A DNA stretch of 13,984 nucleotides from an uncultured Clostridia bacterium (GTDB lineage Bacteria > Bacillota > Clostridia > TANB77 > CAG-508). Position 1 is the stretch's first letter. Every line of letters begins with the position of its first letter. The stretch is taken from the NCBI GenBank assembly GCA_949118805.1, contig CASAUJ010000037.1, positions 1 to 13,984 of the forward strand. The letters run 5' to 3'. Position numbers and translations under genes: made by a program. Under the pieces are notes generated by a model, which searched no databases, was not told where the DNA came from, and saw nothing but the letters and a program-made list of their open reading frames with translations. Of the stretch, positions 6,328 to 13,639 are shown one piece after another.

Positions 6328-7515
6328 ATGAAAATAATAGAAAGAAATTACTTGAAAGAATTAATTGATGTGATTGGAACACCTGATATAAAAGTCATAA
6401 CAGGGGTAAGACGTAGTGGAAAATCAAAATTATTAGAAATGTTTAGAAATTATATTAAAGAGAATATAAAAAATGTAAATATAATTAATATAAACTTTAA
6501 TCTAGTTAAATTTGATAAATTAAGAGATTATTTATCTTTAAATAATTATATAGAATCAAACTACATGGAAGGAAAAAGAAATTTTGTATTAATAGATGAA
6601 GTTCAAATGTGTAAAGAGTTTGAAAGAACAATAAATAGCTTACATGCGGAGGAAAAATATGATATATATATAACAGGTTCAAATGCATTTTTATTAAGTA
6701 GTGATCTAGCTACTTTATTTACTGGTAGAACTTATGAATTACAAATTTATCCATTTTCTTTTAAAGAATATTTAACTTACTTTAAAAATAATAATATTGA
6801 AGAAGCATTTGATAAATATGTTTTTGAAGGTGGATTGTCTGGTTCATATGAATATGATGATATTAAAAAAAGATATAATTATATAAATGATGTTTATAAT
6901 GCTTTGATAGTAAGAGATATTAGACAAAAATATAAGATACAAAATATTGGACTAATGGATAGTCTTACTGAATTTATGATGGATAACATTTCAAATTTAA
7001 CATCATATAGAAATATTGCTAATAAATTAAATGAGAATAATATAAATGCAAATGATAAAACAATAGCTTCATATATTAATTACTTATGCGATGCATTTGC
7101 TTTTTATAAAGTAAGAAGATATGATATTCAAGGTAAAAAATATTTATCTTCAATTGATAAATACTATTTAGTAGACCAGTCCTTTAAATTTGCTAAATTG
7201 GGGACAAAGAATATTAATTATGGACGAGTATATGAAAATATTGTGGCTATGGAATTATTACGAAGAGGTTATGAAATTTATGTAGGAACTTTATATAACA
7301 AAGAAGTAGATTTTGTTGCAATGAAAAGGAATGAAAAATTGTATATTCAAGTATCAGATGATATAAGTTATGATAAGACTTTAAAAAGAGAAGTTGAACC
7401 ATTATTACAAATTAAAGACGCTTACCCAAAGGTAATAATTGCCAGAACAAAACATGAAGATTATCAGTATGAAGGGATACAAATATATGATATAGCTAAT
7501 TGGCTTGCTAATTAG
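6328..7515 (+). CDS. AAA-family ATPase with C-terminal DUF4143 domain
   Basis: A complete 395-aa member of the ATP-binding AAA_14/DUF4143 family. Walker A is GVRRSGKS (26-33), Walker B is FVLIDEV (86-92), and a sensor-like YITGSNA is at 114-120. A winged-helix-like middle (about 205-265) joins the DUF4143 part (about 275-390), which is related to the PD-(D/E)xK nuclease fold: YENIVAMELL (302-311), EVDFVA (326-331) and YIQV (339-342). The usual catalytic ExK lysine is a Gln-Val here, so nuclease activity is doubtful. These proteins are widespread in bacteria and archaea, come in many copies and move horizontally; their cellular role is not settled. GAGGTGAT lies 5 bases before the ATG. The gene opens the repeat-flanked cassette and is followed, 104 bases on, by a SUKH gene with its own promoter. 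Confidence 0.88.
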   Translation: MKIIERNYLKELIDVIGTPDIKVITGVRRSGKSKLLEMFRNYIKENIKNVNIININFNLVKFDKLRDYLSLNNYIESNYMEGKRNFVLIDEVQMCKEFERTINSLHAEEKYDIYITGSNAFLLSSDLATLFTGRTYELQIYPFSFKEYLTYFKNNNIEEAFDKYVFEGGLSGSYEYDDIKKRYNYINDVYNALIVRDIRQKYKIQNIGLMDSLTEFMMDNISNLTSYRNIANKLNENNINANDKTIASYINYLCDAFAFYKVRRYDIQGKKYLSSIDKYYLVDQSFKFAKLGTKNINYGRVYENIVAMELLRRGYEIYVGTLYNKEVDFVAMKRNEKLYIQVSDDISYDKTLKREVEPLLQIKDAYPKVIIARTKHEDYQYEGIQIYDIANWLAN

Positions 7516-7561
7516 TAATTGTACTAAACTGCTATTATAGTGGTCGTTTAAGTTAATCTGA

Positions 7562-7591
7562 TTTACAAAAATTATAAAAATGCAGTAAAAT
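7562..7591 (+). promoter_or_regulatory. Promoter of the SUKH gene
   Basis: TTTACA (7562-7567) and TAAAAT (7586-7591) are separated by 18 bases, and the ATG lies 28 bases downstream. The SUKH gene can therefore be expressed apart from the ATPase. No terminator was seen between the two genes. Confidence 0.5.
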
Positions 7592-7619
7592 AAGAAAAGA
7601 ATAAAAGAAAGGTTAATAT

Positions 7620-8066
7620 ATGTTTGATAAAATTATTTTTGAAAAAATTATGAAATGGTCTGAAAATAGACCACAACCCAAAGGGCTTACAAATGAAACA
7701 ATAAAGAAAGTATCAGATTATTTTAAAGAAAATTTTGATAGTTGTTTGCCACAAGGTTATATAGAATTTCTTAATGTAATGAATGGATTTTCATATGATG
7801 GACATAGTATTTTTTGTTGTTATAATGATGATATAGAAAAAAATTATCCAAGATATGCTGTTTATGATTTAGTAACATTTAATACTAATTTTTATGAAAA
7901 TACTGATATTTCAGATTATATTATACTGGGGATATCTAGTCTTGATTATGTTGGATATATAAAAGCTAAAAATAAATATGTAATCATGACAAATGGTACG
8001 ATGCAACATTTAAAAGAATTTGATACATTTAATGAAATGATTATGAATTTTTTAGAATTATCTTAA
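7620..8066 (+). CDS. SMI1/KNR4 (SUKH) superfamily protein, YrhA-like; possible immunity protein
   Basis: A 148-aa cytoplasmic protein without signal or membrane segments. The SUKH pattern is visible: LPQGYIEFLNVMNGFSYDG (43-61), the hydrophobic ILGISSLDYVGY (102-113), YVIMTNG (120-126) and the closing EFDTFNEMIMNFL (133-145). Many bacterial SUKH proteins are immunity factors for contact-dependent or polymorphic toxins, and others are orphan members kept as a store of resistance. No toxin gene is next to it here, so that role is inferred from the family only. AGAAAGG lies 7 bases before the ATG. It is the last gene before the right-hand repeat of the cassette and shares the AT-rich composition of the ATPase gene. 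Confidence 0.78.
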   Translation: MFDKIIFEKIMKWSENRPQPKGLTNETIKKVSDYFKENFDSCLPQGYIEFLNVMNGFSYDGHSIFCCYNDDIEKNYPRYAVYDLVTFNTNFYENTDISDYIILGISSLDYVGYIKAKNKYVIMTNGTMQHLKEFDTFNEMIMNFLELS

Positions 8067-8164
8067 TATAGAGTCAAGTATTTACAAAAATAACACAAAC
8101 TTTTTAAAATAAATATAAGGTTGTAATACAAATTACATCTATCTAAAAGTATTTTAAGTAATTC

Positions 8165-8208
8165 GTTACCCTTTTGTTACCCACCACATAGTTTTGTACA
8201 GGTTTTAT
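8165..8208. repeat. Right copy of the cassette-flanking direct repeat
   Basis: Bases 8165-8190 are identical to 6033-6058, and GGTTTTAT (8201-8208) matches 6069-6076 at the same spacing. Read on the minus strand, both copies end a frame in LCGG-stop (KT-CTKLCGG here, KT-YYDLCGG on the left). This fits a target site at the 3' end of a minus-strand gene. Confidence 0.75.
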
Positions 8209-8494
8209 CAAGAGGCAAAACAAATGTAGAAAAATGAAGAAACATAAAGGGGAGTAAGAAAATGCTTAAATAAAAGGGCTTAAAAACCCTATCATAAATT
8301 ATTGCAAAAAAGTTAATAGTAATACTAGCAAGAGTAACCATTACAACCTTAATATCAACTTCGTTATTCCCATTCTGATCAAAAGTTAGAAGTTTGTAAT
8401 ACATGGAAGATCTATAATCAGTGTAGGGGATATGTAATAATATTATAGCAAGAATTAGAGGAGAAAAGTTAAAATAAACATAAAATGGTGACAT
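8177..8494 (-). pseudogene. Possible phage-like small membrane protein fragment ending in the right repeat
   Basis: A 105-codon minus-strand frame has no ribosome site at its first ATG. It encodes hydrophobic stretches (SPLILAIILL, VVMVTLASITINFFAIIY, FYLSIFLLPFMFL) around FDQNGNNEVDIK, which has the D-x-N-x-N spacing of an EF-hand loop. Short proteins with such a loop next to a membrane helix occur in phages, but I cannot name the family. The frame stops within the direct repeat (TAA at 8177-8179). It may be the remains of the gene into whose 3' end the cassette inserted, or a chance open frame in AT-rich DNA. Confidence 0.3.
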
Positions 8495-8608
8495 AATGAA
8501 AAAGTCATTTTAATCTCTCACCAAGTGTGAGTTTTGAATAGAAAAACCAAATAGAAGTATTTTTGGTTTCGTTTGCTTTTCAATTTTATTCTGAAAGGAG
8601 ATTATTTC
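8495..8608 (+). promoter_or_regulatory. Leader with two hairpins before the 8609 gene
   Basis: This stretch holds a 5-bp stem, CTCAC/GTGAG (8517-8521 and 8527-8531), followed by GTTTT. A perfect 8-bp stem, AAACCAAA (8544-8551) and TTTGGTTT (8562-8569), comes next. A weak promoter (TTGAAT 8534-8539, 18 bases, TATTTT 8558-8563) overlaps the second. AAAGGAG (8594-8600) is the ribosome site for the ATG at 8609. The purpose of the hairpins is unknown. Confidence 0.35.
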
Positions 8609-9081
8609 ATGAAAAAAGAGAAGAAGAGTGCAGTGACAAAATGGCTTGTACCTTGATAAAAACTCTTGTCACTCCAATGATCATTTGTATTTGCGTAGTA
8701 TTTTTCACTAATTTCTTTGAAGGAGACTTATTGGATTTGAAAATGGGAATTTATCTAGGAGTTTGCGTAGGAGTGATAAACACAATACAGTTGTTTGGAA
8801 AAAAGATAAAAGATGGAGAGTATCTGGAAGAATTGGATCAAGCAGTTAAAAGGAAGATACTCAGAAAGCTTTTAGAGAAGGGGGATTGTGTTGCAGTAGA
8901 AATGCAAATACCAGAACAATATTCCAAGGAATTAGAGAAGATCGTTGAATTTTATGCAAAGAAACATACCAGTTTAGAGAATCGGATTAATGTAACCGTA
9001 GTCGATCGTTTGACAGAAGAACGGAAATTCTTTAAAAGCATGGAAGAAGGCGAGTTTTATGAGACCTATCGACTGAAATAA
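8609..9081 (+). pseudogene. Small membrane protein of unknown function with an early frameshift
   Basis: The well-placed ATG (8609, AAAGGAG 8 bases upstream) opens MKKEKKSAVTKWLVP and meets TGA at 8654-8656. The frame one base back continues LIKTLVTPMIICICVVFFTNFFEG to TAA at 9081, so one lost base near 8653 (CCTTG for CCTTTG) reconnects the two. The repaired protein would be about 157 aa: a basic N-terminus, two membrane helices (TPMIICICVVFFTNFF and MGIYLGVCVGVINTIQLF) and a charged helical tail of about 90 residues. I do not recognise the family. A restart at the ATG at 8641 would give 147 aa but has only a weak ribosome site, and the TTG at 8563 has none. A strong terminator follows. A sequencing error is as likely as true decay. 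Confidence 0.6.
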
Positions 9082-9112
9082 TCAGAAGGGAGAAGCAAAA
9101 TAAGAGGGGAAG

Positions 9113-9142
9113 AATGAGGCAATATGCCTCATTTCTTCTTTT
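9113..9142 (+). terminator. Intrinsic terminator after the 8609 gene
   Basis: AATGAGGCA (9113-9121) pairs with TGCCTCATT (9125-9133) around a 3-base loop. The outer bases can extend the stem (GAAG with CTTC), and a T-rich run follows to 9142. Confidence 0.8.
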
Positions 9143-9376
9143 GCAAAAAAAAAAAGTAAAAAGCAAAAAGTTCAAACTAAAATTGCCTTTTTATTGCTTT
9201 TTTTAACAATCTGTAATAAAATAAAAAGCAGAAAAGAAAAAAAGAACAAGAAAAAGAAAAAAATAGAAGAAAAAATGTAAAAAACTTTTTTAGGATAGCT
9301 CCCTAAAAAAGACAAAAACCACAAAGGACAAGTAGTAAAATAAGCCTATAACTTAAAAATGTAAGAGGTGGTAAGG
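9143..9376 (+). promoter_or_regulatory. Purine-rich spacer and leader of spoIIE
   Basis: The upper strand is dominated by A and G from about 9144 to 9284. CTTTTTTAGG (9285-9294) and CCTAAAAAAG (9302-9311) form a perfect 10-bp inverted repeat; on the minus strand it is followed by TTTTTT and would look like a terminator. Close to the gene, TAAAAT (9335-9340) and TATAAC (9347-9352) are possible -10 boxes, but neither has a convincing -35. I found no strict Spo0A box (TGTCGAA), although B. subtilis spoIIE is Spo0A-controlled. Confidence 0.3.
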
Positions 9377-11773
9377 ATGTTTCAAAATGAAAATGTAATC
9401 GAAAAACAAAACAATAAATGGAATATTTTTTCTAATGTATTAGCCATAAAAAATATGGTAATTTATATGATTTCATTCCTATTATCTATGGTAGGATTAG
9501 GAGGAGAATTCTCCATTTTTAGTATCAGTATTTTAGGTGCTTGTATGGCATCTTCTGTGCCAGTATTAGGAATTGTATTAGCTTCCCTAATAGGAAATTT
9601 AATCCAATATGGAGCAGGAGGAGCATTAGGGTATTTTTTGACTTCTCTTGTATTACTCGTTCTTCTTTTTTTATTCAAACCAAAATATAATGAGCAAGAA
9701 AGAAATGAAAAGATAAAAATAGGAAAACATATTTTTATCTCTGTTTTCATAATACAAATCATTAAATTAGCAATGGCAGGATTTACCCTATATGACTTGT
9801 TATCAGGAGTTACAGTAGCAATTATAGGATTAGTATTTTATAAAATATTTGTCAATGCGACTGTTGTATTACAACAATTCTGGGAGCAAAGAGCATTTAC
9901 CATTGAAGAACTAATTGGAGCAAGTCTAATCCTTGCGATTAGTGTAGGAGCCTTTGGAGAAGCCAATTTATTTGGATTTAGTATTCGAAATATTTTAAGT
10001 ATTTTAATTGTCATGATATTAGGTTGGAAAAATGGAATTTTAGTAGGGACAACCGCTGGAGTCACCATAGGTGTTACCATAGGTGTGATTACTAGTTCGG
10101 AACCAATTATGATAGCAGCTTATGCTATTTCAGGGATGATGGCAGGTATTTTAAATCGATTTGGGAAAATAGGAGTTGTAGTAGGATTTGCTTTAGGAAA
10201 TATTATTTTAGCTTATGTATCAAATGGATATACGATTGAATTGATTCATTTTAAAGAAATCTTGATTGCTTTTATTGGCTTACTTGCAGTTCCAAATCAT
10301 TTCCAGATTGAATTAGAAGAATTTATAGGAAATAAAAAACTTTTGCCGATAACACCAGAGGTAGCTCTCAATAAAAGCAAAGAAGTTGCTAAAAATTTAA
10401 ATCATGTATCACAGGCTATTCAAGAAATGGCAATTCACTATGATCAAGTGGAAAAGGATTCCTATGAAGCCAATAAGCAAATTTTTATAACAGAATTATT
10501 AAGTAACTTAGAACCTTATAAAGAAAATATGTTATATGAAGATATGGCAGATACAGAAGGCAAAATAATAGATCAGATATTCATTTATTTATTGGATAAA
10601 CAAGAAATTGATCGAGGAGCATTGTTAGAAGTATTTGCAAAATGTAATAGTTATATCATTGGGTTTGATGATCAAGAAATTAGTCAATACTTAGAAGATA
10701 ATATAGCACAAATGATACGAATGATTAATATCTCTTATAAAGTAGCCAAATCAGATTTTATTTGGAAAAAGAGAGTACAAGAAAATCAAAAAAATATGGG
10801 AAAACAATTAAATAGTGTTTCCAAAGCCATTCAGAAAATGGCACAAGGAATCGAAAATGAAATAGAAAATGAAGTACAATTTGAAAAACAAAAAGCAGAA
10901 ATGTTAAAAATATTAAAAGAAAGAGCAATCCCAGTACAAGATATTTCGATTCAAAAAGACGGAAGATATTTACTAGAAGTATATACAGAAGAAATATTAG
11001 AAACGACAAAAATACAAACCATAGAAAAAATAGCAACACAAATTTTAAAAGAAAAAATCGTATTAAATGAAGAAGCAACCATAGGAAGAAAATTAAATTT
11101 TTTATCAGATGATAAATATGTAATGGCAATTGGAATGGCAGAAACTGCAAAAACCAAAAGTGAAATTTCAGGAGATGCCATGTTAAATATTCGATTAAAA
11201 GATGGAAAATATCTAATTGCTATTAGTGATGGAATGGGAACAGGAAACAAAGCAAGACAAAGTAGTAATGGTGCTTTAAAAATGCTAGAAAACTTGTTAT
11301 TATCAGGTTTTGACAAAAATATTTCATTGGATTTAATCAATACAGCATTAATAAACCAAAATACGGAAGTATTTGCTACTTTAGATATTGCAATTATCGA
11401 TTTATACCAAGGAAACATCGAATTTATTAAAAGTGGAGCTTGTCCAACTTATATAAAAAATAACAAAAAAGTACAAATCATCAAATCCAATTCTCTACCA
11501 ACAGGAATGGTAGATACCCATCAAATCCAAACATTTGATAGAGACATTACCTCAGGAGATATTTTATTAATGTGTTCAGATGGAATCTTAGATGCTAATA
11601 TTGAATACAAGAACAAAGAATTATGGTTAAAATATATGTTAGAAGACATAGAAACCACAAATACCAAAAAAATTGCAGACCTTATTATAAATGAAGCCAT
11701 AGACAACACCTTTGGAAACATAAAAGACGATATGAGTATCATGATCTGCAAATTCAAAGAAAAAGGGGATTAG
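9377..11773 (+). CDS. spoIIE: Stage II sporulation protein E, membrane-bound PP2C-type phosphatase
   Basis: SpoIIE sits in the asymmetric division septum of sporulating cells, interacts with FtsZ, and dephosphorylates SpoIIAA. This releases the forespore sigma factor F. The N-terminal third (about residues 25-310) is a run of about ten membrane helices. A mainly helical, coiled-coil-prone middle (about 325-565) corresponds to the FtsZ-interacting and oligomerisation region. The C-terminal PP2C domain (about 580-795) has the metal-binding signatures ISDGMGTG (616-623), SGACPTYI (686-693), CSDGILDA (733-740) and DDMSIMI (784-790). At 798 aa it is close to the B. subtilis protein. The start chosen is the ATG at 9377, with AGAGG 8 bases upstream; a GTG at 9368 lies within the ribosome site. 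It is a single-gene unit ending at a terminator, and strong evidence that the host forms endospores. Confidence 0.96.
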   Translation: MFQNENVIEKQNNKWNIFSNVLAIKNMVIYMISFLLSMVGLGGEFSIFSISILGACMASSVPVLGIVLASLIGNLIQYGAGGALGYFLTSLVLLVLLFLFKPKYNEQERNEKIKIGKHIFISVFIIQIIKLAMAGFTLYDLLSGVTVAIIGLVFYKIFVNATVVLQQFWEQRAFTIEELIGASLILAISVGAFGEANLFGFSIRNILSILIVMILGWKNGILVGTTAGVTIGVTIGVITSSEPIMIAAYAISGMMAGILNRFGKIGVVVGFALGNIILAYVSNGYTIELIHFKEILIAFIGLLAVPNHFQIELEEFIGNKKLLPITPEVALNKSKEVAKNLNHVSQAIQEMAIHYDQVEKDSYEANKQIFITELLSNLEPYKENMLYEDMADTEGKIIDQIFIYLLDKQEIDRGALLEVFAKCNSYIIGFDDQEISQYLEDNIAQMIRMINISYKVAKSDFIWKKRVQENQKNMGKQLNSVSKAIQKMAQGIENEIENEVQFEKQKAEMLKILKERAIPVQDISIQKDGRYLLEVYTEEILETTKIQTIEKIATQILKEKIVLNEEATIGRKLNFLSDDKYVMAIGMAETAKTKSEISGDAMLNIRLKDGKYLIAISDGMGTGNKARQSSNGALKMLENLLLSGFDKNISLDLINTALINQNTEVFATLDIAIIDLYQGNIEFIKSGACPTYIKNNKKVQIIKSNSLPTGMVDTHQIQTFDRDITSGDILLMCSDGILDANIEYKNKELWLKYMLEDIETTNTKKIADLIINEAIDNTFGNIKDDMSIMICKFKEKGD

Positions 11774-11827
11774 AGGGACGCTCTTTAAAATCACCTTTTT
11801 GGGGATTAAAGGGACACTCCTTATTTT
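11765..11827 (+). repeat. Two 27-bp direct repeats at the spoIIE 3' end
   Basis: GGGGATTAGAGGGACGCTCT (from 11765) and GGGGATTAAAGGGACACTCC (from 11801) start 36 bases apart and agree at about 21 of 27 positions. The spoIIE stop codon TAG (11771-11773) lies inside the first copy. Each unit carries a GGGAC-x-CTC core that resembles the GC-rich repeats linked to REP-type transposases in clostridia. That link is a resemblance only. Confidence 0.55.
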
Positions 11828-11836
11828 AATAAAAAG

Positions 11837-11866
11837 AAAACACTTCAAAAAGTTGAGGTGTTTTTT
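11837..11866 (+). terminator. Intrinsic terminator of spoIIE
   Basis: AAAACACTTCAA (11837-11848) pairs with TTGAGGTGTTTT (11853-11864), including one T-G pair, around a 4-base loop, and ends in a six-T run. Confidence 0.85.
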
Positions 11867-11923
11867 GCTGTTTGAGAAAAAAAGGAAATTTTAAAAGAGA
11901 ATGATTTTGAAAATAGTTAAGAG

Positions 11924-12007
11924 AAAATGTAAATAAGATATTAGAATGTATTGAATGAGGAAATTGAGATTAGTAAAATAACATTAAAAAACGAAAGAGG
12001 GAAAACA
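11924..12007 (+). repeat. Promoter/leader repeat, copy 1, of the secreted paralog array
   Basis: This 84-bp unit is nearly identical to 12781-12865 and 13640-13724. It carries TTGAAT (11951-11956), a 17-base spacer and TAAAAT (11974-11979), then AAAGAGGG 6 bases before the ATG. Each paralog is thus preceded by its own copy of the same promoter and ribosome site. Confidence 0.8.
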
Positions 12008-12742
12008 ATGAAAAAAGGAAAAATGTTATTACTAATTTTTATGATGACAATAGGAATCATAATGGGAAAAGGAACCAATAGTCAAGCAGCTTTACAATCC
12101 AATGGAGGAAGTCCAGCAGGAAAAGGAATTAATGAATGGATTACAGGAATAAGACAAATGCAAGCAACAGGAGGAACATTAGGATTAACCGATTCGATTA
12201 ATGGAACCAATTTGACAAGTGGAAATAAGAACTTAGATATTCATATGCAGAAAAATACAGAATATGGAGCCATGGTAATCCTTTCAGCCTCTAGCTATGG
12301 AAATCCAAATTCTATAACAGATGGGCAAACGACAACAGGAAACGAAACAGGAGTAAAAATAAAAATTAATAAAGAATGGGTGGCAGCAGGAACGAGTAAC
12401 TCAAAGGCAACTTTCCTGGCAAATGCAGCAGGACGATATAAAAATCAATATACAGCTCCAACTTATACAGAAAAAGTAGGAGACGCGATAGCAACCATAG
12501 GAGGATGGCATGGAAGTGGGACTACAACTTGGATTAGTTGTTACAAAAATAATGCGAACACAATAAATTATGGATGTTTGATAAGAAGTTATGCTGGTAG
12601 TGTGTTTTCCTATTATGGTTATGGATATGAGTATATGAGTAATACTGGAGATGGTCCTGATTATGATACGACTCGAAGAGATGCTGATTATCGAAAACCA
12701 TGGCATAGTCGAGCAGTAGTAGTGGTAGGAAGTGGAATATAG
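12008..12742 (+). CDS. Secreted protein of unknown function, tandem paralog 1
   Basis: A 244-aa protein with a Sec signal peptide (basic MKKGK, hydrophobic core about 6-20, likely cleavage after SQAA at residue 28). The mature part opens with LQSNGGSPAGKGINEWITGI and has a conserved core LDIHMQKNTEYGAMVILSAS (76-95). That core resembles the N-(S/T)-E-(W/Y)-G-A motif I associate with C-terminal domains of pilin-like surface proteins of gut Firmicutes. A segment rich in Tyr, Gly and Ser (about 168-222) differs between paralogs and contains Cys178 and Cys190. The end RDADYRK...SRAVVVVGSGI is shared. No LPXTG motif, lipobox or C-terminal anchor is seen, so it is probably released or held non-covalently. 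The start is the ATG at 12008; the upstream in-frame TTG at 11951 is the -35 box. The function is unknown. Confidence 0.8.
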   Translation: MKKGKMLLLIFMMTIGIIMGKGTNSQAALQSNGGSPAGKGINEWITGIRQMQATGGTLGLTDSINGTNLTSGNKNLDIHMQKNTEYGAMVILSASSYGNPNSITDGQTTTGNETGVKIKINKEWVAAGTSNSKATFLANAAGRYKNQYTAPTYTEKVGDAIATIGGWHGSGTTTWISCYKNNANTINYGCLIRSYAGSVFSYYGYGYEYMSNTGDGPDYDTTRRDADYRKPWHSRAVVVVGSGI

Positions 12743-12780
12743 AAAATTAAGCGAAGAAACAAATAGTAAAAAGGAAACCA

Positions 12781-12865
12781 AAAATGTAAATAAGATATCA
12801 GAATGTATTGAATGAGGAAATTGAAATTAGTAAAATAACATTAAAAAACGAAAGAAGGAAAAACG
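12781..12865 (+). repeat. Promoter/leader repeat, copy 2
   Basis: An 85-bp near-copy of the unit in front of paralog 1, with TTGAAT (12808-12813), 17 bases, TAAAAT (12831-12836) and an AAGAAGG ribosome site before the ATG at 12866. No terminator lies between paralogs 1 and 2, so read-through is possible in addition to separate initiation. Confidence 0.8.
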
Positions 12866-13594
12866 ATGAAAAAGAAAAAAATGTTATTACTAATTTTAAT
12901 GATGACAATAGGAATCATAATGGGAAAAGAAAATAGTAGTCAGGCAGCCTTACAATCGAATGGAGGAAGCCCAGCAACAAAAGATGTGAATGGTTGGATT
13001 ACGGGAATAAGACAAATGCAAACAACAGGGGGAACATTAGGATTAACCGATACGATTAATGGAACAAACTTAACTAGTGACAATAAAAATCTAGACATCC
13101 ATATGCAGAAAAATACAGAATATGGGGCAATGGTAATCTTATCAGCATCTAGCTATGGAAATCCAAACCAAATAGCAGATGGACAAACGACAACAGGAAA
13201 TGAAACAGGAGTAAAGATGAAAATTAATAAAGAATGGGTAGCAGCAGGAATGAGTAATACAGCAGCAGCTTCTATGAAAAATGCAGTAGGAAGATATAAG
13301 AATCAGTATACAGCCCCTAATTATACAGAAAAAATAGGAGATGCAGTAGCAACCATAGGAGGATGGCATGCAACAAATCCAACAACTGTATGGATTAGTA
13401 GCAAAGATAAATATGACGAGGTTCTTGTACGTTCTTGCTTACTAAGAGCATATAATGGTAGTATTTTTTCTTATTATGGATATGGATATGATGACACGGA
13501 TTGGTTGTACGATTATGCGGCTAAAAGAAGAGATGCTGATTATCGAAAAACTTGGAGTAGTCGAGCAGTAGTAGTGGTAGGAAGTGGAATATAG
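12866..13594 (+). CDS. Secreted protein of unknown function, tandem paralog 2
   Basis: A 242-aa paralog of the preceding gene, starting 858 bases after it. The signal peptide (MKKKKMLLLILMMTIGI, cleavage likely after SQAA) and residues 29-168 are nearly the same: LDIHMQKNTEYGAMVILSAS (76-95), DGQTTTGNETGV (105-116), RYKNQYTAP (143-151) and ATIGGWH (162-168). Residues about 169-219 then diverge strongly, keeping a central cysteine (Cys191 in RSCLLRAY), FSYYGYGY (201-208) and the shared end RRDADYRKTWSSRAVVVVGSGI. The second Cys of paralog 1 (Cys178) is Ser179 here, so a disulfide inside the variable segment is not shared. The invariant frame around a variable insert suggests a common scaffold with a changing surface, as in adhesins or antigens; that is inference. 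Confidence 0.8.
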   Translation: MKKKKMLLLILMMTIGIIMGKENSSQAALQSNGGSPATKDVNGWITGIRQMQTTGGTLGLTDTINGTNLTSDNKNLDIHMQKNTEYGAMVILSASSYGNPNQIADGQTTTGNETGVKMKINKEWVAAGMSNTAAASMKNAVGRYKNQYTAPNYTEKIGDAVATIGGWHATNPTTVWISSKDKYDEVLVRSCLLRAYNGSIFSYYGYGYDDTDWLYDYAAKRRDADYRKTWSSRAVVVVGSGI

Positions 13595-13639
13595 AATTTG
13601 AGTGGAGAAAAAAACAAGGTAAAATAGAAAAAGAAACAG

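Larger units (their letters stand above)
6033..8190. mobile_element. Putative accessory cassette bounded by 26-bp direct repeats
   Basis: Between the two repeat copies lie only an AAA/DUF4143 ATPase and a SUKH-family gene, each with its own promoter and both on the plus strand. The segment is visibly richer in AT, with heavy use of ATA, AAT and TAT, than the flanking Fe-S and spoIIE genes. Together with the prepilin stump on the left and a gene fragment ending inside the right repeat, this fits an acquired islet. No integrase, transposase or relaxase is inside, so mobility would depend on a factor elsewhere or the element is a relic. The boundaries are inferred from the repeats. Confidence 0.5.

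Noticed and set aside
8265..8295. GGG/CCC mini-hairpin suggesting a terminator
   Set aside because: A 4-bp stem with a long loop in AT-rich DNA is expected by chance, and no clear gene ends beside it.
8563..8608. A TTG start at 8563 for the small membrane protein
   Set aside because: There is no ribosome site, and the bases form part of a hairpin upstream of a much better ATG in another frame.
10758..11418. Two long minus-strand frames inside spoIIE
   Set aside because: Their Leu/Phe-rich and mixed compositions are shadows of an AT-rich sense gene whose PP2C motifs are intact.
11951..12007. A longer start for secreted paralog 1 (TTG at 11951)
   Set aside because: The TTG is the -35 of the repeated promoter. 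Starting at 12008 gives a normal signal peptide and matches paralogs 2 and 3.
12401..12781. A 126-codon minus-strand frame rich in Ser, Ile and Thr (and a similar one at 13142-13369)
   Set aside because: They lie opposite clear secreted-protein genes, have low complexity and no ribosome site, and recur only because the sense genes are paralogs.
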